The notes under the pieces were generated by a model. That model saw only the letters and a program-made list of their open reading frames with translations, did no database searches and was not told the origin of the DNA. 64,000 nt of DNA, taken from contig JARLIY010000076.1 of the NCBI GenBank assembly GCA_031291475.1, positions 1 to 64,000 on the forward strand, read 5' to 3'. Made by a program: the position numbers and the translations under genes. Every line of letters begins with the position of its first letter. The first letter of the stretch is position 1. The DNA comes from Xanthobacteraceae bacterium. Its GTDB lineage: Bacteria > Pseudomonadota > Alphaproteobacteria > Rhizobiales > Xanthobacteraceae. Shown piece after piece: positions 28,444 to 40,203 of the stretch.

Positions 28444-28521
28444 TTTGAGGTCTCCTTTGCCCTCGCCGCACCGGCTCTTGGTCACTAAGGGCCGGTAATT
28501 ATTCGGCAAATCTTCTGTGTC

Positions 28522-28550
28522 TATATAGATTGACCGAACGGTTCGGTCAA
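28522..28550 (-). promoter_or_regulatory. tetR promoter with operator in its spacer
   Basis: Reading leftwards, TTGACC (28550-28545), a 17-base spacer and TATATA (28527-28522) form a near-consensus sigma-70 promoter. Operator 1 overlaps the -35 and most of the spacer, predicting autoregulation. Confidence 0.72.
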
Positions 28551-28551
28551 T
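28529..28551. promoter_or_regulatory. TetR operator 1
   Basis: A perfect palindrome with 11-base arms ATTGACCGAAC/GTTCGGTCAAT around a central G. It shares the core TGACCGAAC-G-GTTCGGTCA with operator 2, whose centre is 51 bases away (28540 and 28591), close to five helical turns. It abuts the -35 of the efflux promoter. Confidence 0.9.
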
Positions 28552-28552
28552 A

Positions 28553-28581
28553 TTGACAACGTGCCTTCCCCCCAATATTAA
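28553..28581 (+). promoter_or_regulatory. Efflux operon promoter framed by two operators
   Basis: TTGACA (28553-28558), a 17-base spacer and TATTAA (28576-28581) make a near-consensus sigma-70 promoter for the emrA-like gene. Operator 1 ends two bases before the -35 and operator 2 begins directly after the -10, covering the expected start site. Confidence 0.75.
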
Positions 28582-28600
28582 TGACCGAACGGTTCGGTCA
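28582..28600. promoter_or_regulatory. TetR operator 2
   Basis: Perfect palindrome TGACCGAAC-G-GTTCGGTCA, identical in its core to operator 1, placed across the expected transcription start of the efflux operon, where a bound repressor would block initiation. Confidence 0.9.
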
Positions 28601-28643
28601 CTCATATCGAGGTCCGCATGGGGCCTTCAAAGGAGTGCAGCTC

Positions 28644-29897
28644 ATGTATCGCAATCGTGAGAAGGACGGCGGCCGCTCCCCGCTGATTGTTTCCATCCCT
28701 TCCGATGAAGCGGCGGACCATCCGCCTGGACCGGTGAGTCCCCGCCCGCCCGCGGCCGAGGCGCCGGCGCAGCAGAATTCGAAAGAAGCCGCGCCGCCCA
28801 CCGTCGTCGGCCGGCTGCGGCGTACGAGCCGGCGCAGGCGCGCACTGGGCGCCTTGGTGGTGCTTGCCCTTGCCGTCGCGGCCTGGTTCGGCGTCGACTG
28901 GTTGATCGTCGGCCGCTTTACGGTCACAACCGATGACGCCTATGTGCAGGCCTACAACACGACATTGGCCGCGAAAATCTCCGGCTACATCGCCAGCGTC
29001 TCGGTGGTCGACAACACCTACGTCCATGCCGGCGATGTGATCGCCACCGTCGACGATGGCGATTACCGCCTCGCGGTCGATTCGGCGCATGCGAAGGTTG
29101 TGACCCAGCAAGCCACCATCGCGCGGATCGCCCACCAGATCACCGCGCAGGAAGCGGCCGTCGAGCAGGCGAAGACCCAACTCGTCTCCGCCCAGGCGGC
29201 CGCCACCCGCACCGAGCTGGAGCTCGAGCGGCAGAACCTGCTGGTCGCCCGCGATGCGTCGAGCCGCCAGCTGCTCGAACAGGCGCAAGCGAACCGGGAT
29301 CAGGCCGTCGCCGCCGTGCACGGCGCCCAAGCCGCCATCGATTCCGCGGCGGCAAATGTCGATGTGCTCAAGGGTCAGCAGCAGGAGGCCGCCGGCACGC
29401 TCGATGAACTCAAGACCGCGCTGGCCAAGGCCGAGCGCGATCTGTCCTTCACCGTCATTCGCGCGCCGCTCGACGGCGTGATCGGCAATCGCGCCGTGCA
29501 GACCGGCGACTTCGTCCAAACCGGCCAGCGGCTGGCGAGCCTGGTGCCGCTCGACGAAGTCTATGTCACCGCCAATTTCAAGGAGACGCAGCTTGCGCGC
29601 TTGCGGCCGGGCCAGCCCGCCGTCATCGCGGTCGACGCGCTCCCCGAGCACTCGATCCAGGGCGTCGTGGAGAGCTTCTCGCCCGCCTCCGGCGCGGTGT
29701 TCTCGCTGCTGCCGCCGGACAACGCCACCGGCAACTTCACCAAGATTGTGCAGCGGCTGCCCGTTCGCATTCGCGTGCCTCCCGCCATCGCCCGCGAAGG
29801 GCTGCTGCGCCCGGGAATGTCGGTCGTGGTGAGCGTGAACACCAAGGCGGGCGCCGTCGCCGATGACACGGCGGCGCGGAGCACGGCGGCACGCTGA
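28644..29897 (+). CDS. EmrA/HlyD-family membrane fusion protein
   Basis: Periplasmic adaptor of a drug efflux system, joining an inner-membrane MFS pump to an outer-membrane channel. The 417-residue product has a cytoplasmic N-terminus, one membrane helix (ALGALVVLALAVAAWFGVDW, about residues 71-90) and the barrel-sandwich (lipoyl) half motif TDDAYVQAYNTTLAAKISGY near 103-122. A long alpha-hairpin rich in Gln/Ala (about 150-260) follows, then the second half with VIRAPLDGVIGNRAVQTGDF near 273-292 and ending NTKAGAVADD. Start chosen at 28644, where AGGAG precedes the ATG. First gene of the TetR-controlled pair. Confidence 0.93.
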   Translation: MYRNREKDGGRSPLIVSIPSDEAADHPPGPVSPRPPAAEAPAQQNSKEAAPPTVVGRLRRTSRRRRALGALVVLALAVAAWFGVDWLIVGRFTVTTDDAYVQAYNTTLAAKISGYIASVSVVDNTYVHAGDVIATVDDGDYRLAVDSAHAKVVTQQATIARIAHQITAQEAAVEQAKTQLVSAQAAATRTELELERQNLLVARDASSRQLLEQAQANRDQAVAAVHGAQAAIDSAAANVDVLKGQQQEAAGTLDELKTALAKAERDLSFTVIRAPLDGVIGNRAVQTGDFVQTGQRLASLVPLDEVYVTANFKETQLARLRPGQPAVIAVDALPEHSIQGVVESFSPASGAVFSLLPPDNATGNFTKIVQRLPVRIRVPPAIAREGLLRPGMSVVVSVNTKAGAVADDTAARSTAAR

Positions 29898-29918
29898 TCC
29901 GGCGCTCGAAGTCGGCCG

Positions 29919-31505
29919 ATGGCACAAGCGACGACCGCGACCTTCTCCACTTTGCCGCCCGCAGCGGCCGACGCCGATCGCGTCGATCCGATGCGCGTCA
30001 TCGCCTTCCTGGCGATGTGCTTCGGCATGTTCATGGCGTTCCTCGACATTCAGGTCGTCTCGGCTTCGCTTGCCGAAATTCAGGCCGGGCTGGCCGCTTC
30101 GAGCGACGAGATCACCTGGGTGCAGACCGCCTATCTGATGGCCGAGGTGGTCGCCATTCCCCTATCCGGCTTCCTGTCGCGCGCGCTCGGCACGCGCATG
30201 ATGTTCGCCGGCGCGGCGGCCGGCTTCACCGTCGCCAGCCTGATGTGCGGGCTTTCCTCGTCGATGGGCGAAATGATCGTGTGGCGGGCGCTGCAGGGCT
30301 TCATCGGCGGCGGCATGGTGCCGACGGTGTTCGCTTCCGCCTACATCATCTTTCCGCGCCGGCTGCAGCCGGTGATCACGCCGATGATCGGCCTCGTCGC
30401 GACGCTGGCGCCGACCATCGGGCCGACGGTCGGCGGCTATCTCACCGACATGCTGTCCTGGCACTGGCTGTTCTTCATCAACATCGTCCCCGGCATTATG
30501 GTGACGATCGCCGCCATCACGCTGATAGATTTCGACCGGCCGGACTACAAGCTGTTCGACAAATTCGATTTCGTCGGCCTGATCTTGATGGCTCTGTTTC
30601 TCGGCGCGCTCGAATACGTGCTCGAAGACGGACCGCGCTACGATTGGTTCGAGGATTCCACGATCGCGTCCGCGGCAATGGTGTCGGCGACCGCGGCGGT
30701 GCTGTTCTTTGCGCGCATGTTCACGGCGCCGCAGCCGATCGTGGACCTGCGGGCCTTCGTCGACCGCAATTTCGCGGTCGGCAGCATGTTTTCCTTCGTG
30801 CTCGGCATCGGCCTCTATGGCCTGACCTATCTCTATCCGGTGTTTCTCGACCAAATCCGCGGCTTCAACGCGCTGATGGTCGGCCAGACGGTGTTCGTTT
30901 CCGGCGCCACGATGTTTCTGTGCGCTCCCATCGTCGGCCGGATGATGACGCGGGTCGATCCGCGGTTGATGCTGGCGGCCGGATTTGCCATTGTCGCGGT
31001 CAGCAACTGGCAGGCGACCTACATCACCAAGGATTGGGATTTCGCGCAGCTGCTGGTGCCGCAAATCCTGCGCGGCGCCGGCATGATGCTGGCGATCGTG
31101 CCGATCACCAGCATCTCGCTGGGCACGCTGGCGCCGGACCGGCTCAAGAACGCCTCCGGCCTGTTCAACCTGATGCGCAACCTCGGCGGCGCCGTCGGGC
31201 TTGCCGGCCTCAACACCGTGCTCAACAAGCGCATCGATCTGCACCTGGCGCGCCTGCACGAGTCCATTACCTGGTCGCGACGGCCGGTGACGGAAGCGCT
31301 CAACAACTTCGCCGCGCGCATCCCCGGATCGGATGCGCAGAATATGGCGCTCAAGCAGCTATTTCTTTTCGTCCGCCAGCAGGGGATCGTCATGGCGTTC
31401 GCCGACGTCTTCCTGCTGCTGGGCCTCCTCTTCCTGCTCTTCGCCCCGCTGGTCTGGCTGATGCGCCGTCCGCCGCCGGCGAACGTCGAAATCGACGCAC
31501 ATTGA
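29919..31505 (+). CDS. EmrB/QacA-family MFS drug efflux transporter (DHA2)
   Basis: Inner-membrane proton-driven exporter of the 14-helix DHA2 group. The 528-residue product shows the family segments FMAFLDIQVVSASLAEIQAG (about residues 38-57), the TWVQTAYLMAEVVAIPLSGF helix (about 66-85), the motif A-like FLSRALGTRMMF and the motif C-like MIGLVATLAPTIGPTVGGYL (about 156-175). Fourteen hydrophobic stretches can be traced. It begins 21 bases after the adaptor gene and belongs to the same operon. The substrate cannot be told from sequence. Confidence 0.93.
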   Translation: MAQATTATFSTLPPAAADADRVDPMRVIAFLAMCFGMFMAFLDIQVVSASLAEIQAGLAASSDEITWVQTAYLMAEVVAIPLSGFLSRALGTRMMFAGAAAGFTVASLMCGLSSSMGEMIVWRALQGFIGGGMVPTVFASAYIIFPRRLQPVITPMIGLVATLAPTIGPTVGGYLTDMLSWHWLFFINIVPGIMVTIAAITLIDFDRPDYKLFDKFDFVGLILMALFLGALEYVLEDGPRYDWFEDSTIASAAMVSATAAVLFFARMFTAPQPIVDLRAFVDRNFAVGSMFSFVLGIGLYGLTYLYPVFLDQIRGFNALMVGQTVFVSGATMFLCAPIVGRMMTRVDPRLMLAAGFAIVAVSNWQATYITKDWDFAQLLVPQILRGAGMMLAIVPITSISLGTLAPDRLKNASGLFNLMRNLGGAVGLAGLNTVLNKRIDLHLARLHESITWSRRPVTEALNNFAARIPGSDAQNMALKQLFLFVRQQGIVMAFADVFLLLGLLFLLFAPLVWLMRRPPPANVEIDAH

Positions 31506-31589
31506 TGCTTTAATAAACCCGGCCGCGCCAGCGGGAGTAAATCCGATGCAGACGGCGCTCATGCAACTGGCTGAAGATTTTCTCAGCGC

Positions 31590-32120
31590 GTGGTATTCCT
31601 CGGAATCTATCTGGCGACCGGCAGCCTGCCCCTGGCGGTCGGATGTGCGCTCGCCATCGGCGCAGGACAATTCGCATTCGCGAAGTTACGGCGGCGGCGG
31701 ATCGAAGTGATGCAGTGGCTCAGCCTCATGCTCGTTGTAGTGCTCGGAGGAGCGGCGCTGATCACCAATGACAGCCGCTTCATGATGGCGAAGCCGAGCA
31801 TCATTCACTTTGCCATCGGCGCCGTCATGCTGCGGCCGGGATGGATGGAGCGATACATGCCTCCGATCGTGAAGGAACACGTGTCGGAAAGCGTGCTGGT
31901 CGCGAGCGGCTATTCCTGGGCCGGCCTCATGTTCATTCTCGGCTTGCTGAATCACTATTTCGCGGCTGAAACGAGCCCGATGGTCTGGGGTTGGTTCATG
32001 ACCGTCGGGGCAATCGGAGCGAAAGTCGCGGCATTTGTCACGCAGTATCTGGTCCTTCAGATTCTTGTTCGCCGCGACCTCCACCAATTGAAGAATGAGA
32101 CGGGCTTGAAGGGCGGATAA
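31590..32120 (+). CDS. YciB/septation-protein-A-like inner-membrane protein, apparent frameshift near the start
   Basis: A 176-residue membrane protein of the YciB (inner membrane-spanning, formerly intracellular septation A) family. Five or so helices are visible, with markers VMQWLSLMLVVVLGGAALIT (about residues 40-59), KPSIIHFAIGAVML and NHYFAAETSPMVWGWFMTVG (about 128-147). Read from GTG 31590 there is no ribosome-binding site. An ATG at 31546 with GGGAG upstream starts MQTALMQLAEDFLSA in another frame; adding one base near 31589 would join it to VVFLGIYLATG, exactly the family's N-terminus. Thus either a one-base deletion or a sequencing error is likely. Confidence 0.72.
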   Translation: MVFLGIYLATGSLPLAVGCALAIGAGQFAFAKLRRRRIEVMQWLSLMLVVVLGGAALITNDSRFMMAKPSIIHFAIGAVMLRPGWMERYMPPIVKEHVSESVLVASGYSWAGLMFILGLLNHYFAAETSPMVWGWFMTVGAIGAKVAAFVTQYLVLQILVRRDLHQLKNETGLKGG

Positions 32121-32149
32121 TCAGTTAACTGTCGGTACCGCGCGCCGGG

Positions 32150-35923
<3,774 letters not shown>

Positions 35924-35962
35924 GCGGCGATTGTACCCAATCCGCTCATTCCGCGGAATGGA

Positions 35963-37000
35963 CTACTTGTCCTGCTGCAAAATTCCGGCGATCGTGCCGA
36001 TCTCGTTGCGCGCATATTTGGGCAGGCCGGCGCTGATCGAATTGCCGGAATTGAACGAGGATTGCCCCATCAGCACCTGCGCCGGCATGAGATTGCGCAG
36101 CACCGGCACTTTCTCGAATGTGCGCCGCTCGTCGAGCACGCTCGCTTTGATCGCCAGCGCCACGTAGGCGGTGACTACCGTCCTGTCGGCCGCGGCCGGA
36201 TCGCTCTGGAACACGGCAAACAATTTGCCGAACTTCATGATCTGATTGACGTAGAAAATATTCTGCTCGAGCACGCCTGAGACCGGAGCGTCGAGCCCGG
36301 TCAGCTCCTTCAATCCGGCCTCATCGACGTCGGCCGGCGAAAGTCGCGACAGCTCGCTCTGAAAATCGAGCTGATCGGAAACTTTCTTGGGACTGTCGCG
36401 CAACTTGTTCACCAGCATGACACCGATCGGGATCTTGCCTTCGAGCTTATAGCTCGACTGAACGCAGACCAACGTCGTGCGCCCGGTGCACCATTTGCGC
36501 TGCGGGTTATCGTTGCCGGTCCCTTGGGCATCCTTGAGCGGATTGACGTTGCCGGCGGCGACCGCCGTGTGCGTGATCGCCGGATCGATTTTCTCCAGGA
36601 ACGGCAGGGTGACGTAGCGCGCAAGGTCGATCGAGCCCGGCGGCCGGTCGAGGACGAAGCGCGCTTGCGCCACATACATGGTGAGCTTCTCGACCACGGG
36701 AGCGGCCGCCGCGCCGGCGCTTGCCACCTTGATGACCGTGGGTTCGCTATAGCCGGGGAACAGCGAGAGAAATTTCTTCTGCGCGGGCTGCGTGCGCGCC
36801 CAGTCGGCAAACGCCGTCAGATTGGTCTTGCCGTCGGCGGCGCCGCCGGCGGCGTCGCTGAAGACGATGGTGCCGGGCTTAAGCTGCGACGGATTCCAGT
36901 CTTTCGCCGAACCGGCGTCGACGATGCGGAAATCCTGCGCGCCGGCGGCGGACAACGATCCGATCAGTCCGACAAGCGCGATCGCATGCCGTATCCACAT
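35963..37000 (-). CDS. Secreted protein of unknown function, downstream of PBP1
   Basis: A 345-residue protein with a clear signal peptide (MWIRHAIALVGLIGSLSAAGA, cleavage likely before QDF), so periplasmic or secreted. I do not recognise the family. The mature part has no obvious repeats or catalytic motif. One likely disulphide pair, RKWCTGRTTLVCVQSSYKL, lies near residue 170, and the end contains SSFNSGNSISAGLPKYARNE. It starts 27 bases after the stop of the penicillin-binding protein gene on the same strand, so the two are probably co-transcribed, which hints at a cell-envelope role. The chosen start gives the signal peptide; the frame upstream is antisense-like. Confidence 0.75.
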   Translation of the reverse strand: MWIRHAIALVGLIGSLSAAGAQDFRIVDAGSAKDWNPSQLKPGTIVFSDAAGGAADGKTNLTAFADWARTQPAQKKFLSLFPGYSEPTVIKVASAGAAAAPVVEKLTMYVAQARFVLDRPPGSIDLARYVTLPFLEKIDPAITHTAVAAGNVNPLKDAQGTGNDNPQRKWCTGRTTLVCVQSSYKLEGKIPIGVMLVNKLRDSPKKVSDQLDFQSELSRLSPADVDEAGLKELTGLDAPVSGVLEQNIFYVNQIMKFGKLFAVFQSDPAAADRTVVTAYVALAIKASVLDERRTFEKVPVLRNLMPAQVLMGQSSFNSGNSISAGLPKYARNEIGTIAGILQQDK

Positions 37001-37026
37001 TGCGCGTTCTTTTGGTTGCGTGAGGT

Positions 37027-39987
37027 TCAGTTGGCCCGTCCGCCGAAGAAAGAGTCGGGATCCTGGCCTGCGTGGGCGCGCGGATCGCCGGGACCGCCGG
37101 GAGTGCCGGGACCGCCGAACAAGGGCGCGAACAAACCGCGCAACACCGATTCCGGCGTCAGCGGTTGCGGCGGCGGCTGCCAACCCTGCGCCGGATAGTA
37201 GGAACGGCCGGCGACAACGCGGCCATCGTCGGCCGGCGCTCCCCAATAGCCCTCGCTGGTTGGGCTATAACCGCGCGCATCCTCGTGCGACACCAGCTGA
37301 TATTGCGTCTCATCGACGCGGCCGTCCGCCGCGCGCCGGAAGTGTTCGATGAAGCCGCCGGCGGATAGGCGATCTCCGCTCATGTAATCGATCGGCAGAT
37401 CGACCAGCTGCCGGCGCGCCTCCGGCGACGGGCCGTTGAGCGCGGTCTTGGGCGCGATGCCCTCGGACCAGACCGCCGTCATGATCGGCTCGAAGATCGG
37501 CAGCGCCACGCGCGCCCCGCTCGCGCCGGGACCGAGCGAGCGCCGCTTGCCGTCGCCGTTGTCGTAGCCGACCCAGACCGCGACGGTCACGTCGTTGGTG
37601 AAGCCGATGAACCAGCCATCGACCGCATCCTCGGTTGTCCCGGTCTTGCCGGCGACGTAAGGCGAGAGCGAAGCGATGCCGCGGGCGGTGCCGCGCGCCA
37701 CGACGCCCTGCAACATGGTCTTGAGCTGATAGAAGGCGGCGCGGTCGGCGGCGCCGATGAACGGCAGCGGCGCGGTGGGATACTGATAGACAATGCGACC
37801 GTTCTCCTCGATCGAGTCGATGGCGTGCGGCTGCGGCAGCGCGCCCTCGTTGGCGACCGCCGCATAGAACGCGGCGAGATCGATCATGCGCACTGGCTGC
37901 GCCCCAAGCACGAACGGATAATAGCGGACACAGTCGCTGTAGATTTTCGCCGCGACCGCCGTCGCGCACACATTGTCGAGGCTCTTCTCCGGCAACGCGC
38001 TGATGCCGCCGTCGAGCAGGTGCGCGGTGACGATATTGACCGAATTTTCCAAACCGCGGCGCAAAGTGAAAACGCCGCCCGCGTAATTGTCGGCGTTGCG
38101 CGGCGTCCAGAAATCTTCTGCGCGCGCGGTGCCGCCGTACTCACGGGTGAGGATATCGCGGCCGTCGGCGCGGCCGCTGCCGATCGGCGGCAGCGTGATC
38201 GGGTCGTCGGGCACGAGCGTGTTCGGCTGCAAGCCCGCTTGCAAAGCCGTCAGATAGGTCAGCGGCTTCAATGCCGAGCCGGGCTGGCGCTGAGTCTGCG
38301 CGGTGCGGTTGAGCTGGCTCAACAGGTAAGAAAAACTGCCGGCCATGGCGAGGATGCGCCCGGTCTTGTTCTCCAGCACCAAGGCCGCACCCTCCACCGT
38401 CGGCCGCACGCGCAATTGCGCCTGGGCGGCGGGGGAGCCTTTGCCTTTGGCCGCAGCTTTGCCCTCGATGACGCGAACATAGACGACGTCGTAGAGCGCG
38501 AGGTTGCGCCTGATCTCATAGGTCCAGGCGTTGAGCGGCATGATGCGACCGTCGCTGAGACCGACGTGGATGACGCCGTCGCTGCGCTTGCCGCCCTTGT
38601 CGAGAACCACCGCCACGTCCCAGTGCACGTCGTAAAGCGGCAGGCGCAAAGCGGCGAGCGCCTGTTGCCAGGCCGGAAGTGTCGCCGACGCGCCCGCCGG
38701 CTTGTCGGCGCCGATTTTCTGTATGGCGTCCGCTAGATTCGCTTCGGCGCCGCGGAATTTTATGCGGCCGCCAGCTATCTCGTAATGCGCCAGGCCTTCC
38801 TGGAGCGCGGCTTCGGTGTCGCGCTGCAAAGCGGCGTTGATGGTCGAATGCACGGTGTAGGGCTCGGCGGTCAGGCTCTCGACGCCGTCGGCTTTCGCCT
38901 CGCGGCCGAGATAATCGATGAAGTGGAAGCCAGAATCGCGATGCGGCCGCTCGTAAACGATGAGCTTGGGCGGCGCGGCGAGCGCCTGGTCCTTCTGCTC
39001 GGCGCCGATGACGCCGTCCTCCTGCATGCGGCCAAGCACGTAGGCAAGCCGCTCCCGGGCGCGATCGGGATGGCGATCGGGATTGAAATAGTTAGGCCCC
39101 TTGAGCAGACCGGCGAGCATAGCGCCTTCGGCAAGCGTCAGCTTCTTGGCCGATTTGCCGAAATAGCTGCGCGCCGCCATCTCGACGCCCCAGGAGCCAC
39201 GGCCGAGATAGGCGGAGTCGAGATAAAGCTCGAGAATCTCCTGTTTGCTCAGCGTGCTTTCGAGCCGCGAGGCGACGATCATTTCGCGGATCTTGCGCTC
39301 GTAGGTGACGTCTTCGCCGACCAGGAGATTCTTCACCACCTGCTGCGTGATGGTCGAGCCGCCTTGCGGCCGGCCGGGATCCGCGAGATTGCCGAGGAAG
39401 GCGCGGATGATGCCGCGCTCGTCGACGCCGTGATGCTGGAAGAACCGCCGGTCCTCGGCGGCGACGAACGCTTTCTGCACGAGATCGGGAATATCGGCGA
39501 GCGGCACCCAGATGCGGCGGTTGCCCGGCTCGAACACGTCGGCGAAATTGCCGCCCTTGCCGTCGAGTACGGCACTGATGCTCGGCAGCTTCCTGCCCTT
39601 GAGCCGCGTCTGGTCGGGCAGATCGGTCGCCGCGTTATTGAAGAACTCGATCACCTGGCCGAGATCGACCGTTCCGTCGGCGACGTCCTCGTTCTTGCAG
39701 AACTGGCGATAGGCGGTGTTCAGGTCGGCGAAGTTGATGCCGTGAAAGGCCTTGATGTCGCCGGCGACCGCCTTCGGGTCGTCAAGCGCAGTGGCGATGA
39801 GGCTGTCGAGGTTGATCGACTCGATATCGAAGGCCGCCCGCATATGCGCGCAGCCGTTGCGCAGGATCTGCACAACCTCCGCCCGGTCCTGCACGGCGTC
39901 GAAGTGCGTCTTCACCGCCTGCGGCTGGGTCGTCACCTCGCTCAGCGCCAGCGCGGTGGCGAAAATCTTGACCAGAATCATGTCCAT
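37027..39987 (-). CDS. Bifunctional (class A) penicillin-binding protein, PBP1 type
   Basis: Peptidoglycan synthase carrying a GT51 transglycosylase and a D,D-transpeptidase. The 986-residue protein shows EDRRFFQHHGVDERG near residue 179 with the catalytic Glu, and GGSTITQQVVKNLL near 206. The transpeptidase follows with SALK near 571, SVN near 649 and KTGT near 779. The C-terminus is Pro/Gly-rich. Oddly, the N-terminus has only a short hydrophobic stretch (MILVKIFATALAL) instead of a full membrane anchor, followed by about 150 unassigned residues (two to three Cys) before GT51. Start choice is uncertain: the frame continues upstream, but the ATG at 39987 is the most plausible. It may be an unusual exported class A PBP. 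Confidence 0.88.
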   Translation of the reverse strand: MDMILVKIFATALALSEVTTQPQAVKTHFDAVQDRAEVVQILRNGCAHMRAAFDIESINLDSLIATALDDPKAVAGDIKAFHGINFADLNTAYRQFCKNEDVADGTVDLGQVIEFFNNAATDLPDQTRLKGRKLPSISAVLDGKGGNFADVFEPGNRRIWVPLADIPDLVQKAFVAAEDRRFFQHHGVDERGIIRAFLGNLADPGRPQGGSTITQQVVKNLLVGEDVTYERKIREMIVASRLESTLSKQEILELYLDSAYLGRGSWGVEMAARSYFGKSAKKLTLAEGAMLAGLLKGPNYFNPDRHPDRARERLAYVLGRMQEDGVIGAEQKDQALAAPPKLIVYERPHRDSGFHFIDYLGREAKADGVESLTAEPYTVHSTINAALQRDTEAALQEGLAHYEIAGGRIKFRGAEANLADAIQKIGADKPAGASATLPAWQQALAALRLPLYDVHWDVAVVLDKGGKRSDGVIHVGLSDGRIMPLNAWTYEIRRNLALYDVVYVRVIEGKAAAKGKGSPAAQAQLRVRPTVEGAALVLENKTGRILAMAGSFSYLLSQLNRTAQTQRQPGSALKPLTYLTALQAGLQPNTLVPDDPITLPPIGSGRADGRDILTREYGGTARAEDFWTPRNADNYAGGVFTLRRGLENSVNIVTAHLLDGGISALPEKSLDNVCATAVAAKIYSDCVRYYPFVLGAQPVRMIDLAAFYAAVANEGALPQPHAIDSIEENGRIVYQYPTAPLPFIGAADRAAFYQLKTMLQGVVARGTARGIASLSPYVAGKTGTTEDAVDGWFIGFTNDVTVAVWVGYDNGDGKRRSLGPGASGARVALPIFEPIMTAVWSEGIAPKTALNGPSPEARRQLVDLPIDYMSGDRLSAGGFIEHFRRAADGRVDETQYQLVSHEDARGYSPTSEGYWGAPADDGRVVAGRSYYPAQGWQPPPQPLTPESVLRGLFAPLFGGPGTPGGPGDPRAHAGQDPDSFFGGRAN

Positions 39988-40203
39988 GGCGGGACGCGAA
40001 GACAACCGAGTTTGAGGGACACCACAACAGCCAACGCCGAATATAGCTATCCGATCCTTACAAAAGGACTTTTTTACGGGTCTTTTGTGCCGCGTTGGTG
40101 AAAGCGAATTTGTGACGCAATTTCCATCGCCGCCCGGCTGCGGCACGGCTCGATATGTCCTTGAGCCGACAACCCAAATGGCGGCCCGCCTGCGGTCGCG
40201 GTG

